From NCBI GenBank assembly GCA_028875335.1, contig JAPPEF010000338.1:20760-84759 (forward strand): DNA of 64,000 nt, read 5' to 3'. The first letter of the stretch is position 1, and every line of letters begins with the position of its first letter. The DNA is from Gemmatimonadota bacterium. Lineage in GTDB: Bacteria; Latescibacterota; UBA2968; UBA8231. This document shows, piece after piece, positions 50,544 through 58,338 of this stretch. The notes under the pieces are model-generated. The model ran no database searches, was not told where the DNA came from, and was given only the letters and a program-made list of their open reading frames with translations. The position numbers were made by a program, and so were the translations under genes.

Positions 50544-52307
50544 TTACGGCAGCGGCGCTTTTTTCTCTTTATCAACGGCGAGTGCGTACTCAGCCAGCGC
50601 GTCGTCGTTGATGCCCCATGCACTGTGCCACTTGTCGCGCAATTGCAGGTTGAGGGTTCGCAATTCGCGCTGTTGCTTTGCTTGCCGAGCCAAGTAGTAG
50701 GCTTTCTGTTGGATCAAGTCGTATTCTTGCACTCGCTTGGGCCGACGCTGCAAGACCTTGAAGATCGAAAAGGCCCTTTCCAAAGGCTGAGGATCGCGCA
50801 GAGAAGTAGGTAAGGGGGCGACTAGTTCAATCGGACCTTGTAATTCCTTTTCGGGCGCGGATATGGCCGCGTCCATTAGCTCCTTGTAAACGATTTTTTC
50901 AAATGCGCGCAGCGCGTAGAGGCCGCCGTTTTCATCTGCGTCGCGCCGTATGCTGTGCTTGGTCGCCAATGCACCCATGTCGGCCCCGTTGCGAATCTGT
51001 TCCATCAACTCTTGCGCAAGCGACTCGTCGGCGACCATGATTTCTTGGACCACTATTTCCTCTGGTGCCCAGTACATCTCTGGATGCGCCTCGTAGTGGG
51101 CACGCGCTTCCTCTTCGCTCACCGCTAGGGCATTTTCGAGCAACTCTTCCCACAGCTCTTGGAGCAGCAGCCGCTCCTTTTCGGCTTCCACTTTCTCCTG
51201 CACCTCTGGCCGCTCGCCGTATCCACCGCGCTCGGCAGCCAAGCCCAATAGTAGATCTGGTGCCCCACGGCGGCGGATTCGATCGTCGAGCAAGGTGCTG
51301 TCGATTTGGGCGTGACCCAGCCGCGTGTTGTGCAGCAAATAGCTGCCCTGCTGCATGGTGATGACGCCGCCCTCGTACTCGTAGAGCGGGGCGGCCCACT
51401 CATCGGGCGTTAACTGCGGCGCGCCAGGCTGTTCGTTCCACGCCGCCACAAAGCGCCGCACCTGCTCTCCCACCGGGCGCAAGCCGCTCTCGGCAACCAG
51501 CTTGTCGATGTGCTCGCTGCGCAAGTTCTCAATTTTCTCGAGAAAAGTCGCCCGCTGGATCACCGTGCGATACTTTTCAAAAGGCACCAATTTCTTATCG
51601 ACGACCTTGGCGATTTCCCAGCCTTGGGGCGTGCGGAAGGGCTGGCTGACCTCGCCTACGTCCAACGAGAACACGCGTTCGTACACTCGGTCTGAGACCC
51701 GATCAAAGGCATAGTACGAATCAAACCAGCCCCCAGCGGCCGCAGTCGCCTCGTCTAGCGAGTGCTTGCGCGCCATGTCCTCAAAGGTGGTCCGACCGGC
51801 CTTGATCTCCGCGTAGATGGAATCAGCGCGAGCGCGGCTGTCGAGCAGGATGTGCGCACCGCGCACGGCGTGGCGGGCCGGATGCGCGGCAAAATTGGCT
51901 CGCAGCTCGTCTTCAGAAATCTCGATTTGTAGACCGACCTGCTTGCGTATATAGGCTTCGACCATGGCCTTGTGCCGAGCTAGGTCCACAGCTTTGATCC
52001 ATGCGGGATTTTTGTCCAATCCCCGCGCATACGCCTCGCGCACCATGAGCTTGATGTCGATCAAACTTATCAGGTGCTCGCGGTGCTTTTCCACGCCGTG
52101 CGCTAACGAGTGGTGCTGCGGTTGGATCTGCGCTTCGTAGCGGCGGAATTCGCGCTCGTCAATTAGGTCGTCGCCAACTTGGGCCAAGGCGGTACCAACT
52201 ACTACTAAACCACCACTCTCCGCAGTCGGGACCGCCGACTCTTGGGCGCAACACAGAAGGAGCGCACAAGCTGCAAGCCCCACCCATTTTTTCGCGTTAT
52301 TGGTCAT
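50544..52307 (-). CDS. Parvulin-type peptidyl-prolyl isomerase lipoprotein (SurA/PpiD-like)
   Basis: 587 residues. The lipobox is in CALLLCCAQE. A SurA-N-like helical part (LISLIDIKLMVREAYARGL) leads to a first rotamase domain at about 147-240 (VRGAHILLDSRARADSIYAE, FEDMARKHSLDEATAAAGGW, PFRTPQGWEIAKV). A second, more diverged domain lies at about 420-510 (VVQEIMVADESLAQELME, ALATKHSIRRDADENGGLY). It likely folds exported proteins in the periplasm. It lies directly upstream of four surface-protein genes and overlaps the TPR gene by 11 nt, which suggests those surface proteins are its clients. Confidence 0.87.
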   Translation of the reverse strand: MTNNAKKWVGLAACALLLCCAQESAVPTAESGGLVVVGTALAQVGDDLIDEREFRRYEAQIQPQHHSLAHGVEKHREHLISLIDIKLMVREAYARGLDKNPAWIKAVDLARHKAMVEAYIRKQVGLQIEISEDELRANFAAHPARHAVRGAHILLDSRARADSIYAEIKAGRTTFEDMARKHSLDEATAAAGGWFDSYYAFDRVSDRVYERVFSLDVGEVSQPFRTPQGWEIAKVVDKKLVPFEKYRTVIQRATFLEKIENLRSEHIDKLVAESGLRPVGEQVRRFVAAWNEQPGAPQLTPDEWAAPLYEYEGGVITMQQGSYLLHNTRLGHAQIDSTLLDDRIRRRGAPDLLLGLAAERGGYGERPEVQEKVEAEKERLLLQELWEELLENALAVSEEEARAHYEAHPEMYWAPEEIVVQEIMVADESLAQELMEQIRNGADMGALATKHSIRRDADENGGLYALRAFEKIVYKELMDAAISAPEKELQGPIELVAPLPTSLRDPQPLERAFSIFKVLQRRPKRVQEYDLIQQKAYYLARQAKQQRELRTLNLQLRDKWHSAWGINDDALAEYALAVDKEKKAPLP

Positions 52308-53685
52308 CTTTTTGCTTTCTAATCAAAGCATCGGCTATGCGTTTGTGTTCTTCGCTTTTGGCAATCTGCCCCAGCCGCTTGTAGGCTTCGGCCAAGGCTT
52401 GGTGGGCACCGAGCCAGTTTTCGTCGAGCGCGAGGGCGCGGTTGAGCATGGCGATGGCTTCATCCGTGCGCTGCTGGTTCAAATAAACCTGACCGAGAGC
52501 CACAAAGGCGGCCATGTGCTCGGGGTCTTGTTGGACGATCTGCTGATAGGCGGCTGCCGCTTGATCGAAATGGCCAGTGCGCAAGTAGATATTGCCCATA
52601 TTGTTCAGTGCCCGCACATGTGCGGGGTTGATCCGCACGGCTTGGGCGTAGTGCGGCAGGGCCACGCCGGTAAACCCTAAGCGGTTGTATATAAAACCCA
52701 AGCTATAATGAGCTTCGGCGTCGTCTGGATCGCTGCGTACCTGCTCGCGATAGCGCTGGATATCCCCTTCGACCCGTTTGATCTTCTCGTAGGCGGCGAG
52801 AGATTTTTCTCCGGCTGCCTCACGGCCCTGCCGCAGGTGAATCTGGCCTAGCAGGCGGAAGGACTCGGCAAGCCCAGGTTCGATTAGAATGGTCCGGCGG
52901 AAGTGCTCGGCCGCAGCCGCTAGATCGTTTTGGCGCATCTGGATCCTCCCCAATTGCAGATGCGCCTCCGCGTAAGTAGTGTCGGCCGCCAGCGTGCGCT
53001 CAAAGTACTCGACTGCCCCCTTGTCGTCGTCGTCCTGCAGCCGAATCTCCCCCATCGCGTAGAGTGCGCGCGCATTTTTCGGCGCTGCCGTCAAGACCTG
53101 TTGCAGGGCCTCGCTGGCGTCTGCGTAGCGACCTAAACCGGCGTACACCAGCCCGAGGTTAAAGCGGGTGTGGAGGTGTTCGGGACGCAGTGCTAAGGCG
53201 CGCTCGTATTCGTGAGCGGCGTCGCCCAACCGCCCCTGCTTGCTGTACACCGCCGCCTTGTTGCGCCGCGCTGGCGCGTACGTCGAGTCCAAGGCCAAGG
53301 CCGCAGCAAACGCGGCGTGGGCTTCGTCGTAGCGGCTCAGTTTCAGATGCACATTGCCTAGGGCCACGAGCCATTCGGGCTGATCGGATTCGAGGGCCAC
53401 GGCCATTTCGTAGAATTGGGTCGCCTCTTCGGGCTGACCCAAGGCCAAATGGATCCGGCCCAGCGTGGCCAGCACTTCGCCCGACTGCGGATGGCGCTTG
53501 CGCGCTTCCCCATACACCTCGAGCGCATCCGCATAGCGCTTCTGCCGCAACAGGGCACGCCCGATCAGCAGCAGATCCTCAACTGGAGGCGGCTGCATTA
53601 CCGGCTGAGCGGGCGGGGCTTCCGGCTTGGTCTCGCAGCCGACTGCCAGCGCAATGCTCAGTGCGCACGAAATCCATTTAGTCAC
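52297..53685 (-). CDS. TPR-repeat lipoprotein
   Basis: 462 residues. Lipobox AVGC (Cys17) then a Pro-rich linker. From residue 40 to the end there are about twelve TPR units, with the expected G/A-Y-A pattern at regular 34-residue spacing, for example ALYAMGEIRLQDDDDKGAVE and HYSLGFIYNRLGFTG and MAAFVALGQVYLNQ. TPR superhelices bind partner proteins. It overlaps the FG-GAP gene upstream by 8 nt and the parvulin gene downstream by 11 nt. Translational coupling on both sides suggests a shared complex. Confidence 0.87.
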   Translation of the reverse strand: MTKWISCALSIALAVGCETKPEAPPAQPVMQPPPVEDLLLIGRALLRQKRYADALEVYGEARKRHPQSGEVLATLGRIHLALGQPEEATQFYEMAVALESDQPEWLVALGNVHLKLSRYDEAHAAFAAALALDSTYAPARRNKAAVYSKQGRLGDAAHEYERALALRPEHLHTRFNLGLVYAGLGRYADASEALQQVLTAAPKNARALYAMGEIRLQDDDDKGAVEYFERTLAADTTYAEAHLQLGRIQMRQNDLAAAAEHFRRTILIEPGLAESFRLLGQIHLRQGREAAGEKSLAAYEKIKRVEGDIQRYREQVRSDPDDAEAHYSLGFIYNRLGFTGVALPHYAQAVRINPAHVRALNNMGNIYLRTGHFDQAAAAYQQIVQQDPEHMAAFVALGQVYLNQQRTDEAIAMLNRALALDENWLGAHQALAEAYKRLGQIAKSEEHKRIADALIRKQKDDQ

Positions 53686-55318
53686 TGACGGTCTCCTCCT
53701 CTATGGCCACGTATTGCCGCCCGGGCAGGGTCTCGACAACTTGGATGACGCCGGACGGCCAGCGGATCTCAACCCGCTCGGCGACCTCGGCATTCCCAAG
53801 GCCAAAGAGCACGCGGGGATCGTTCGACGACAGATAGCTCGCGTTGCGGCGAACCTCGCGCACGAGAGTGCGGTCGCCGGTCGTCAGCGCGATTCGCGCC
53901 CCAATGGCGTCGCGATTGCTCGCCGCACCGCGCAACCTAAGCCCTAACCACCCACCGGCATCTGCGTCGTTGCGCAACAGGGCTGGCCGTTCATTGGAGT
54001 TGTTCACCGCAATATCCAAGTCGCCGTCGCTGTCGATATCGCCGAATGCAGTACCGCGACTGACCTGCACCAGCGCCAGTCCTGGGCCGAGGTCGTCGCG
54101 GTCGACAAAAGTGCCCGCGCCGGTGTTTTCTAGGAGTTGATTGCGCTGCGCGTACTCAGCCGCTCGATCGACCTTTTCCACGTTGTCGTACACGTGGCCA
54201 TTGGCGACAAACAGGTCGAGATCGCCGTCGTTGTCGCAGTCGAAAAACCCCGTGCCGAACCCGAGAAAGGCCATACTGGCACGGGTGATGCCCGACGCTA
54301 CGGTCGCGTCGGCAAAGAACCCCCCACCCAAGTTGCTGTACAGGGTGTTGCTCTCCCACTGGAAGTTGGTCACGAATAAATCCAAGTCGCCGTCGCCGTC
54401 TGCATCGGCCATGTCAACTCCCATCCCGGCCTCGGCAACCCCCTCGCCGTTGAGGCTGGTACCGCTGGCAAGCCCGCGATCGACAAAGCGCGCGCCGTCG
54501 TTGCGATAGAGCATGTTGGGCACGAGGTCGTTGGCCAAGTACAGGTCGGGATCGCCGTCTTGATCGTAGTCGCCAAAGACGACTCCTAACTCTTTGCCGG
54601 CAGTGCTGGCGAGGCCGAAGGCCGCCGTGCGGTCGGCAAAAGCCCAACCCCTGGCTCGCCCCTCGTTGATATAGAGGCGGTCGACTTGGCCGTCGAACTT
54701 GCGCGGGTCGCAGTAGAGCCGCTCCTCGCTGTTGCCGATCCGGCACACGAGCGGATCTTCGGTCGGATAATCGAGGTAGTTGCCAACGAATAGGTCCAAG
54801 TCTCCGTCGAGATCCACGTCGGCAAAGGCCGCGCTCGTCCCCCATCCCGGGCAACCCACGTCGGCTGTAGCTGTAACGTCGGCAAAGCGACCCTCTCCGC
54901 GATTGTGGAAGAGCGCATTGGGGCCAAAATTGGTAACGTAGAGGTCGGCCCAGCCGTCGTTGTCGTAGTCGCCAACGGCTGCGCCCATGCCGTATCCGCG
55001 ATCGCCGACGTCGGCCCGCGCTGTCTGCTCTGAGAAGTGGCCTGTACCTTCGTTGCGAAAAAGCGCGTTGGCCGCTTCAGGCTCGTTTGATAGCTCGGGC
55101 AACCGCCCGGCGTTGACCAAGTACAGGTCGAGCGCGCCATCGCCGTCGAAATCCAAAAACGCGGCCCCAGAGCCATAGGTCTCGGGCAAATAGCGCGCGC
55201 CGGTCGCGCCGCTGCGGTGGATGAAATCAACCCCAGCAGATTGCGCGATATCGACAAAACGCGATTCCGCCGCGGCATTGCAACAAAGCAGCAGGACCAT
55301 TCCGTAGCTCGCCTTCAC
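53678..55318 (-). CDS. FG-GAP/ASPIC-UnbV (CRTAC1-like) exported protein
   Basis: 546 residues. A short signal (MVLLLCCNAAAES) is followed by RFVDIAQSAGVDFIHRSG, the usual N-terminus of this family. Repeated FG-GAP units with acidic loops follow (DFDGDGALDLYLVN, DYDNDGWADLYVTN, DVDLDGDLDLFVGNY, DYDQDGDPDLYLAND). The ASPIC/UnbV domain starts LGLRLRGAASNRDAIGARI and ends RWPSGVIQVV. The start is GTG at 55318, sharing GTGA with the upstream stop. It is a tandem paralogue of the gene upstream and probably arose by duplication. Surface or periplasmic location is inferred. Confidence 0.88.
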   Translation of the reverse strand: MKASYGMVLLLCCNAAAESRFVDIAQSAGVDFIHRSGATGARYLPETYGSGAAFLDFDGDGALDLYLVNAGRLPELSNEPEAANALFRNEGTGHFSEQTARADVGDRGYGMGAAVGDYDNDGWADLYVTNFGPNALFHNRGEGRFADVTATADVGCPGWGTSAAFADVDLDGDLDLFVGNYLDYPTEDPLVCRIGNSEERLYCDPRKFDGQVDRLYINEGRARGWAFADRTAAFGLASTAGKELGVVFGDYDQDGDPDLYLANDLVPNMLYRNDGARFVDRGLASGTSLNGEGVAEAGMGVDMADADGDGDLDLFVTNFQWESNTLYSNLGGGFFADATVASGITRASMAFLGFGTGFFDCDNDGDLDLFVANGHVYDNVEKVDRAAEYAQRNQLLENTGAGTFVDRDDLGPGLALVQVSRGTAFGDIDSDGDLDIAVNNSNERPALLRNDADAGGWLGLRLRGAASNRDAIGARIALTTGDRTLVREVRRNASYLSSNDPRVLFGLGNAEVAERVEIRWPSGVIQVVETLPGRQYVAIEEETVSD

Positions 55319-57015
55319 GGCCCCGGCCTCGGCACTGGCCCAAACCCCTCGGCGACGAGACCCGCGCCGTGCCGGATGGTAATCAGCCGATTGCCCACCA
55401 CCCCGTCGATGCGCTCTTCCGCCCCATCGGGCCAGCGCACCACGAGGTGATCGGCCTCGGTCGCCGCCCCCAAGCCGAAGTGCAGCCGTAGGTCGTCCTG
55501 CGACAGATAGCTCGTGCCCGCACGCACCTCCCGCATCTGCACCGCACCACCCACCGATACTGAGACTCGCGCACCAATGGCGTCTGTATTGCCTCCATCG
55601 CCGAGCAGTCTCACCATCAGATAGTTGTGGCGATTGCCCCCGTCGTTGCGCAGCAAGGTCGGCGTGTCGTCGATATTGACCACTACAAGGTCTAAGTCGC
55701 CGTCGTTGTCCAAATCGCCGAAAGCCGAGCCGCGACTGGACTTTTCTACTGCTAGGCCCGGACCTGAGGCTGCACCGACTTCGACAAAAGCGCCGTCGCG
55801 ATTCTCAAACAGGTGGTTGCGCTGGGCGTAGCGAGTCCCCAAGTCGCGGCGGTCGACGGCTGGGTACACGTGCCCGTTGGCCACAAACAGGTCGTCGTCG
55901 CCGTCGTTGTCGCAATCGAAAAAACCCGTGCCCCACCCTAAAGAACTGATGCTCGCACGGCCTAGAGCCGAACTGAAACTGGCATCGGTGAAAAATCCCC
56001 GGCCATTGTTGTCGTAGAGCGAGTTATTGTCGTGCGAGAAATTGGTGACAAAGAGATCGAAATCGCCGTCTTGATCGTAGTCGCCTCCCGCCAAACCCAT
56101 GCCACCCTGTTCGCGGCCGTCCTCGCTGTACGCGGTCGCCGACAGGAGCGATACATCCGCAAATGTACCTTGGTCGTTGCGGTACAGTACATTCGGCGTC
56201 GAATCGTTGGCAATGTAGATGTCCAAGTCGCCGTCCTCGTCCCAGTCGCCGGCCAGCGCGGCAAAACCATAGTACTCGTAGTCGGCAATGCCAAACGCCG
56301 CACTGGCGTCGGTAAAAGTCCAACCCGCACTCGGGCCGTCGTTGCGATAGAATTGATCCCGCTCGCCAGGCATCCCGCGCGGGCCGCAGAATACGTCTAT
56401 CCCGCGCCAGGTACAATAGCTCGGATCAATCGGGCGAAACGCCGGGTCAAAGTCGATGTAATTAGCCAAGTAAAAGTCCAAGTCGCCGTCGAGGTCGTAG
56501 TCGCCAAAGGCCGCAGACGAGCTCCAGCCGCTAAAGTCCACGCTCCGCTCGGCCGCCACATCGACGAACGTGCCGTCGCCCTCGTTTTCGTACAGGGCAT
56601 TGGGACCGTAGTTCGCCAAGTACAGATCGGGCCATCCATCGGCGTTGTAGTCAGCCGCCGTAACCCCCATACCCCAGCCCACGTGCGCGACGCCAGCCTC
56701 TCGGCCAACGCCTGTAAAGCGCCAAGCGCCGTCGTTGCGGTACAGCTCGGCGCGGGGTTCGCGGCCTGGGGCATAGCCGGAGAGGCGCGTGCCGTTGACA
56801 ATGAAAATATCCACGTCCCCATCTAGGTCGTAGTCTAAAAGAGCCGTCCCACCCGTATTGCATTCGACGATGTGCTCTTTTTGTGGCGTCCCCGATACGG
56901 TGCGCAATTGGACTCCCGCTTCGGCGGCTACATCGACGAAACTAGGCCGCGCCACTTCTCCTCCGTCGCCCCCGCACCCTGCCAATGCCCAAATAGCAAC
57001 TAGTACAAACCACAT
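55315..57015 (-). CDS. FG-GAP/ASPIC-UnbV (CRTAC1-like) lipoprotein
   Basis: 566 residues. Lipobox LAGC (Cys14). The mature part opens SFVDVAAEAGVQLRTVSG and runs through FG-GAP calcium-type loops (DYDLDGDVDIFIVN, DYNADGWPDLYLANY, DWDEDGDLDIYIAND, DYDQDGDFDLFVTN). The ASPIC/UnbV domain ends VVRWPDGAEERIDGVVGN. It starts directly after the stop of the TPR gene upstream (TAA then ATG) and overlaps the next paralogue by 4 nt. It keeps a lipobox where its downstream duplicate has a plain signal, so the two may be placed differently. Confidence 0.88.
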   Translation of the reverse strand: MWFVLVAIWALAGCGGDGGEVARPSFVDVAAEAGVQLRTVSGTPQKEHIVECNTGGTALLDYDLDGDVDIFIVNGTRLSGYAPGREPRAELYRNDGAWRFTGVGREAGVAHVGWGMGVTAADYNADGWPDLYLANYGPNALYENEGDGTFVDVAAERSVDFSGWSSSAAFGDYDLDGDLDFYLANYIDFDPAFRPIDPSYCTWRGIDVFCGPRGMPGERDQFYRNDGPSAGWTFTDASAAFGIADYEYYGFAALAGDWDEDGDLDIYIANDSTPNVLYRNDQGTFADVSLLSATAYSEDGREQGGMGLAGGDYDQDGDFDLFVTNFSHDNNSLYDNNGRGFFTDASFSSALGRASISSLGWGTGFFDCDNDGDDDLFVANGHVYPAVDRRDLGTRYAQRNHLFENRDGAFVEVGAASGPGLAVEKSSRGSAFGDLDNDGDLDLVVVNIDDTPTLLRNDGGNRHNYLMVRLLGDGGNTDAIGARVSVSVGGAVQMREVRAGTSYLSQDDLRLHFGLGAATEADHLVVRWPDGAEERIDGVVGNRLITIRHGAGLVAEGFGPVPRPGP

Positions 57016-58260
57016 TTACTGTTGCGCCCTCAAGGCTGCGGCCTCGGCGCGAGCCGCGCGGCCCTCTGCCACTTGGCCCTGCTGGATTAGCGCAGTCCCC
57101 AAGCCATCGAGGGCTGAGGCCATGCTCCCGTCGAGAGCCAAGGCGCGGCGAAACGCAGCGACCGCCTCGGCGTACTCGCCGAGGGCCAAGCTGTTGTTGC
57201 CTATGTTTTCAAAGGCCAACGCGTAGTCGGGCTTGTGGCGGACCGCGCGCAGCAAAAAGGGCCGAGCAGCCGCGTGTTGCTCTTGCAGCGAATAGACCAC
57301 CCCGATGTTATGGCTGGCCTCCGCATACGTGGAATCGAGGGCCAAGGCCGCCTCGAATTGTTCGAGTGCCGCCGCCAACTCCTTTCTGCGCAAATAGACC
57401 AACCCCAAGTTGAAATGCGTGGCCGCCTGCTTGTCGGTCACCAGCGGCACGGCCTGGCGATAGAGCAAGCGGCGGTAGTGATCCTCGTCCATCGTCGCGC
57501 TACTCAACTGCTGAAAAAGTTCGATCATTCGCGCCCCCTCGGCGTCGCGGCCCGTGCGCGCATAGAGCGTGCCCAAGCTGTAATAGGCCGAGGTGTAACC
57601 CGGGTCTGCGGCAATGGTCTGCTCCATGGCCGCCATAGCCCGCGGTTCGTCCTGCAAGCGCAAGTACACCAACGCCAAGTAGTAGTGGGCGTGCGCTAAG
57701 TCAGGGGCGAGTTCAATCGCCTTCAGCAGCGCGGTTTTGGCGTTTTCATTGTCGCCGCGCGAACACAGCACAAAGCCCAACACAAAGTGCCCATAGCCGC
57801 TCTGTCCGGCCAGTTGCAGCCCCTCTTCGACCGTTGCAAGCGCCTTTTCGTACCCGTCGCCGCGCTCGTTGTACAGCAGCGCCAAGGCCCAGTACGCTTC
57901 GGCAAAGCCCGGCGCTTTTTCGAGTGCGTGCTTAAAGGTAGCTATGGCCTCGCTCTTGCGGTGCTCTTTGGCGAGGGCAACCCCGAGATAGTAGTGGGCA
58001 TCCGCGTCGTCGGGCGCGATCGCGACCAGTTCGGATAGCACGTCAACGGCGCGGCGCGTGCGGTCCTTTTGCAGGTAGAGCCATCCCAAGGCCAAGAGCA
58101 CTTCCGGGTCTGCTGGATCTTGCCCGTAGGCGCGTTGGTAGAATGCAAGGGACTGGGGCGTGGCAGGCTTTTTGAGGACGTGGCGTTCCGGAGCACCACA
58201 GCCGATCCCTCCGAAAAGGCCGACTAGCCCTATCCACATCACAGCAAGGCGCATGTCCAT
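57016..58260 (-). CDS. TPR-repeat lipoprotein
   Basis: 414 residues. Signal LAVMWIGLVGLFGGIGC ends in a lipobox-like GIGC (Cys21). From residue 40 onward there are about ten TPR units (EVLLALGWLYLQKDRTRRAV, AHYYLALVYLRLQDEPRAM, THFNLGLVYLRRKELAAALE). It is first in a tightly coupled block TPR, FG-GAP, FG-GAP, TPR, parvulin. A terminator hairpin separates it from the barrel-protein gene upstream, so the block may start its own transcript here. The partner is unknown. Confidence 0.86.
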   Translation of the reverse strand: MDMRLAVMWIGLVGLFGGIGCGAPERHVLKKPATPQSLAFYQRAYGQDPADPEVLLALGWLYLQKDRTRRAVDVLSELVAIAPDDADAHYYLGVALAKEHRKSEAIATFKHALEKAPGFAEAYWALALLYNERGDGYEKALATVEEGLQLAGQSGYGHFVLGFVLCSRGDNENAKTALLKAIELAPDLAHAHYYLALVYLRLQDEPRAMAAMEQTIAADPGYTSAYYSLGTLYARTGRDAEGARMIELFQQLSSATMDEDHYRRLLYRQAVPLVTDKQAATHFNLGLVYLRRKELAAALEQFEAALALDSTYAEASHNIGVVYSLQEQHAAARPFLLRAVRHKPDYALAFENIGNNSLALGEYAEAVAAFRRALALDGSMASALDGLGTALIQQGQVAEGRAARAEAAALRAQQ

Positions 58261-58272
58261 TTGTTAGGCAGT

Positions 58273-58312
58273 AAAGCGCCCGGCATCTCCGTTAGAGAAC
58301 GCCGGGCACTTT
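58273..58312 (-). terminator. Candidate terminator after the barrel-protein gene
   Basis: On the minus strand AAAGTGCCCGGC pairs with GCCGGGCGCTTT (one mismatch, 16-nt loop), beginning 27 nt after the stop of the 58339 gene. It is followed by ACTGCC rather than a long T run. It lies 12 nt before the TPR start, so it may also reduce rather than fully stop read-through. Confidence 0.65.
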
Positions 58313-58338
58313 GGATCCACAGAGAAATAGTGCGGCCC

